The notes below the pieces were generated by a model. That model saw nothing but the letters and a program-made list of their open reading frames with translations, was not told the origin of the DNA and did not search any database. Of a stretch of DNA of 10,079 nucleotides, positions 7,417 to 10,079 are shown in pieces (the stretch's first letter is position 1; every line of letters begins with the position of its first letter). This DNA is from Euperipatoides rowelli (Eukaryota > Onychophora > Udeonychophora > Euonychophora > Peripatopsidae). A program made the translations under genes and the position numbers. The stretch is taken from the NCBI GenBank assembly GCA_003024985.2, contig PXIH01S0014499.1. One strand, written 5' to 3'.

Positions 7417-7676
7417 ATGCGAGCCGATGTTAATTAATATACAATTATTCAAATATTAGCATGTAGGCTACGCTTGAATTTGGCCATAAAGGCTTCTCAT
7501 TCACTATAGTTTTTGTTCTTACCTACAGGAGTGGTTCTCGCCATGACTGTTAGGTACCAGCAGCTCGGCGGGAGCCATCTCTCGTATGTTTGTAACCATC
7601 CATGGATTATATTATTTTTATTTTAGCATTATTATTTCATGTACACTAGTTAGCAAAGTTAGCTGCAATAGTTTTA

Positions 7677-7710
7677 TATAACGATTTAATATTTTTTTAA
7701 AATCGTTATA
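7677..7710. repeat. Stem-loop, 11-bp stem, 12-nt loop
   Basis: TATAACGATTT (7677-7687) pairs with AAATCGTTATA (7700-7710). It is intronic, of unknown role, possibly a relic of a small inverted-repeat element. Confidence 0.6.
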
Positions 7711-8015
7711 ATATCCAGATATGTTGCAGATTAAGCAAAAGAAAACGTAATAATTATAAAAACGAAATAAATAAAATATTAAAATATTTTTCTTAATTAT
7801 TAACTTTAGTCATATTTAATGTTATAACATAACTGCCGTTAACCTATTACAGATTAATGAAAAAAATTAAATAATTAATATGAATTTTTATGCTAAAAAG
7901 TAAAAGAGTATAAAGCAATTTCTTATATGCAGTAGCTAATACATAAGGTCTGTGTATATTGTTTAACAAAAAATACTAAACCTAAATATGGGCAACATTT
8001 AATATTAACATAATT

Positions 8016-8031
8016 GTCATTCTAGAATGAC
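8016..8031. repeat. 16-bp perfect palindrome containing ATTCTAGAAT
   Basis: GTCATTCTAGAATGAC is self-complementary. Its inner ten bases are the same palindrome found in the GAA-type half-units of the minisatellite at 970-1828. Two of three heat-shock-element pentamers are present here; the third is not. Confidence 0.75.
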
Positions 8032-8870
8032 TATAAAAATTTAAAAAATATGAAATTTTATGATTAAAACATCCCAGGATTTCTAAATTCTAATTCAGAA
8101 GATCCATAAACCAATTTGTTGACTAAAGCTTTTAGCCACATTTTACACGTAATTTTATTGGCTGCATAAACTTTAAAGATTGAAATAAAATAAAACAAAG
8201 TGGTACCTTTGGTTAATTAAACCTGATTATTAAATATTATTTTAATTCAATAATTTTACTTAAAATATTGCCACTGTAGAACGTCTTGCGCTAAGCACTT
8301 ATTGAGAAGGGGGAAAAAAATCAGCCGTGCGCTTTTTTGTATAGTGTAGGCTACTTTACAATTGCTTCATTCAAGATTAGAAAGTAAAAAATAATTTAAA
8401 TATCATAAAATGTCAAGTAAAAGTCTAAACATATTACATATATAGTAATTATTCATAAATAAACATTTATAAAGTTGTACAATAGTTGATGTAGTGGTAG
8501 GGAATCGACTCATCTTTACATCATCAGCTTAAATATACTGTAGGTAGATCTTGTAATAATGTTCTCCAGTGTTTATTTTTTTATTGAATGGGAAAAAAAA
8601 ACTGATAACTAAATAAGAAAATAAACTTTTTAGACAATTCTTAATTCGTTATTTATTCATAAGTCTTGGCATTTTATTCAAAAAGAATTACTTTTTTTTT
8701 TTTTTTAATAAGAAAGCAAGATGTCAGACAGAAACAGGTAATATAAGATGACTAATCTTCGCATTGTATTTGGTGTACAACTTTGAAAACAATGTTGTAT
8801 TAAAAAGTGGCCATGATTTCACCGTGAGTGGACGCATAATTTTTAAAGCTAGCTTTATATTTATTTCCTC

Positions 8871-9018
8871 CGAAAATCACCGTAGGTCAACGCAGAACAA
8901 CATAAAACCAACGCGCTTTCCAGTGTAGCGCATCTCGATGAAATCTATGTTATTTAAAAGGTTTTAGCGTTGACGGGCGTTAACGTCACGCCACGTATCG
9001 TCCAGTGGAGCGCCGGCC
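8871..9018. mobile_element. CpG-rich patch, probable DNA-transposon remnant
   Basis: About 16 CpG dinucleotides fall within roughly 150 bp of an otherwise AT-rich intron. TCCAGTG(T/G)AGCGC occurs twice in direct orientation (8919-8931 and 9001-9013, 12 of 13 identical). AACGC and GCGTT strings face each other across the patch. Short GC-rich terminal regions with repeated acg/cgt strings are typical of some invertebrate DNA transposons. I could not find both ends or a target duplication, so the family and limits are uncertain. Confidence 0.4.
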
Positions 9019-9385
9019 TTGGGCCATTTCTTATAATTTTAAAGACGTCTAGTGATTAATTGCTATTTATAGAATATTGCCTTACAGCTATAGAAATGTT
9101 TATCACCTAACATTTAATTGTAAACAATGAGAAAAAGGCTCACTTTAGTAATATTTTTTCACATTTTAAACTAAAAGTTTCTGCAAAAATAATTAAATTT
9201 AAATGCTTAACCGAAAACAGCTACTTGTAATAAATTTATTATAAAAGTAGCCGTTCAAATTTTTTATCCTTTATACAAAGGCCGAAGTTTGAATTATCAA
9301 CAGATGTACAGAAAGATATCCTAATAATGATTTGCAACTAATTTTGAAGTAACAAAATATATTTACTATGGTTCTTTTTTTTTAG

Positions 9386-9484
9386 ATTGGTGAAACTCCT
9401 CTGCATATTTCAGCTCGTTATGGTCATTCCAAACTAGTTGATTATTTATGCAGTGTTGGTGTGGATATTAATATTCAAGACCAA
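9386..9484 (+). CDS. DAPK1: DAPK1-like protein, ankyrin-repeat exon 4
   Basis: This 99-nt, phase-0 exon encodes one 33-residue repeat: IGETPLHISARYGHSKLVDY, then LCSVGVDINIQDQ. This is the most canonical of the repeats (G-x-T-P-L-H, R-Y-G-H, a V-D-I-N finger). The ARYGH...LCS.G....NIQD pattern agrees with the repeat that directly follows AARHGH in long DAPKs. The acceptor is TTTTTTTTTAG and the donor CAA|GTAAGC. The frame is open at the donor, so the protein continues beyond the window, where further ankyrin repeats and then the Roc-COR and death-domain regions are expected in this family. Confidence 0.82.
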
Positions 9485-9836
9485 GTAAGCATTAATTGTA
9501 TTCTAGAGATTATTGTGAAGCCAATATTAAACAAAATATTTTGAATGATAGCTTTAAATACATTCTTCAAATTTGAAACAATTTTCTTTATTAATTCCGA
9601 TGTATATTTAAAAAAAAAAAAAAAACATTTGGGTTTTATTTTAATTATGTACAGACATTAGTTTTAGAATGTTTATGCTCTACCTTTCACTTAGACATTA
9701 CTAGCGTACACAACTTATGTGCATAGAAAAATTTAATGACATCAAGTTCCTATACGGTATTTTGATGAAAAATAGATTTTTTTTAAATATAATTGCAATT
9801 CTGAATTGTGGAATTCATGTGTTCATTCTGTATAAT

Positions 9837-9910
9837 CAGGGCCGTAGCTAGGAGGTGGGGGCATTGCCCTACCTTTACAATATCCATGCCCTATCTTGAA
9901 CAAAGGTATC
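9837..9910. mobile_element. Probable repeat/transposon terminus
   Basis: CAGGGCCGTAGCTAGGAGG followed by GGGGGCATTGCCC stands out sharply from the AT-rich intron. CAGGG(C/G)CGTAGC(T/C)AGG-type starts are, as I recall them, common at the ends of dispersed repeats in invertebrate genomes. The other end is not in the window and no target duplication can be checked. The ten bases GGCATTGCCC also occur at 330-339. Confidence 0.4.
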
Positions 9911-10034
9911 TATCAAATTTTTAATTAGTACACCTGAAACGTATGTAATTTGAATAAATTATCTAAAATTAAATTTTATGTATATACTTATATGATAAGG
10001 GTTGTCTTGGTAAGGATAATAATACTAATGGAAA

Positions 10035-10079
10035 ACAGCTGTGGAAGAGTGGTTAAGGCCGGATACTATTTCCCCCGCT
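10035..10079 (+). mobile_element. tRNA(Ser/Leu)-like 5' part, SINE head or tRNA pseudogene, cut by window end
   Basis: The string TGGAAGAGTGGTTAAGGC (10042-10059) closely resembles the D-arm region of class II tRNAs (TGGCCGAGTGGTTAAGGC), with seven bases before it in the acceptor position. Two C-to-A changes would break two D-stem pairs and also spoil the box A at its pyrimidine, so a working tRNA is unlikely. The window ends before any box B or 3' acceptor strand could be seen. Confidence 0.4.

Larger units (their letters stand above)
5262..9385 (+). other. DAPK1: Intron of 4,124 bp (GT-AG, phase 0) with inserted transposons
   Basis: It starts GTAATC and ends TTCTTTTTTTTTAG. 5262-6095 is AT-rich and holds only simple repeats and a 12-bp-stem inverted repeat (5645-5670). 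6096-7416 is the hAT-type insertion with its target duplications. 7417-8870 is AT-rich with short palindromes (7677-7710, 8016-8031). 8871-9018 is a CpG-rich patch of probable transposon origin. 9019-9385 shows nothing specific. No additional exon is needed for the protein to be continuous. Confidence 0.78.
9485..10079 (+). other. DAPK1: Start of the next intron, running off the window
   Basis: It begins GTAAGC. It contains an A16 run (9610-9625), a probable transposon terminus from 9837, and a tRNA-like sequence at the very end. No exon is visible. Confidence 0.7.

Noticed and set aside
7183-7437. 84-codon forward open frame across the right end of the hAT element
   Set aside because: It includes an ambiguous base, runs through the terminal inverted repeat and target duplication, and shows no transposase motif.
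7526-7543. CAGGAGTGGTTCTCGCC as the end of a second hAT element
   Set aside because: It faintly recalls hAT ends, but no matching inverted end and no 8-bp target duplication were found.

Overview
This is a eukaryotic, very probably invertebrate (arthropod-like) nuclear genomic window. It is strongly AT-rich, has no long open reading frames, and carries four short exons with consensus splice sites separated by large introns full of transposon debris, simple repeats and a minisatellite.

The only gene I can support runs on the + strand. Four exons (616-726, 4140-4238, 5163-5261, 9386-9484) are all joined in phase 0 and encode 136 consecutive residues of ankyrin repeats. Their order and residue pattern match the start of the ankyrin domain of the long death-associated protein kinase (DAPK1 type). 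Key matches are an FVMKAI motif at the entry, then an AARHGH repeat, then a TPLH...ARYGH repeat ending NIQDQ. The kinase and calmodulin-binding part should lie upstream of the window. The remaining ankyrin repeats, the Roc-COR GTPase-like part and the death domain should lie downstream. Each of the three internal exons is exactly 99 nt, that is one 33-residue repeat.

Layout. 1-615 is intron with a purine/G-rich tract and a perfect 28-bp palindrome. 727-4139 is a 3.4-kb intron holding a dimeric minisatellite (about 970-1828, 153-bp period) whose core matches a heat-shock-element pattern, a 14-bp-stem hairpin, and simple repeats. 4239-5162 is a 0.9-kb intron with homopolymers and a decoy 3' splice site. 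5262-9385 is a 4.1-kb intron with a complete non-autonomous hAT-type transposon (6104-7408, 13-bp terminal inverted repeats, perfect 8-bp target duplication TACTGAAT) that itself carries a tRNA-like SINE head, plus a CpG-rich island of probable transposon origin near 8871-9018. 9485-10079 is intron ending in a probable transposon terminus and a tRNA(Ser/Leu)-like SINE or pseudogene cut by the window edge.

I found no convincing new protein-coding system. The most notable non-coding structures are the alternating 83/70-bp minisatellite with heat-shock-element-like cores and the intact hAT element with its subterminal motif cluster.
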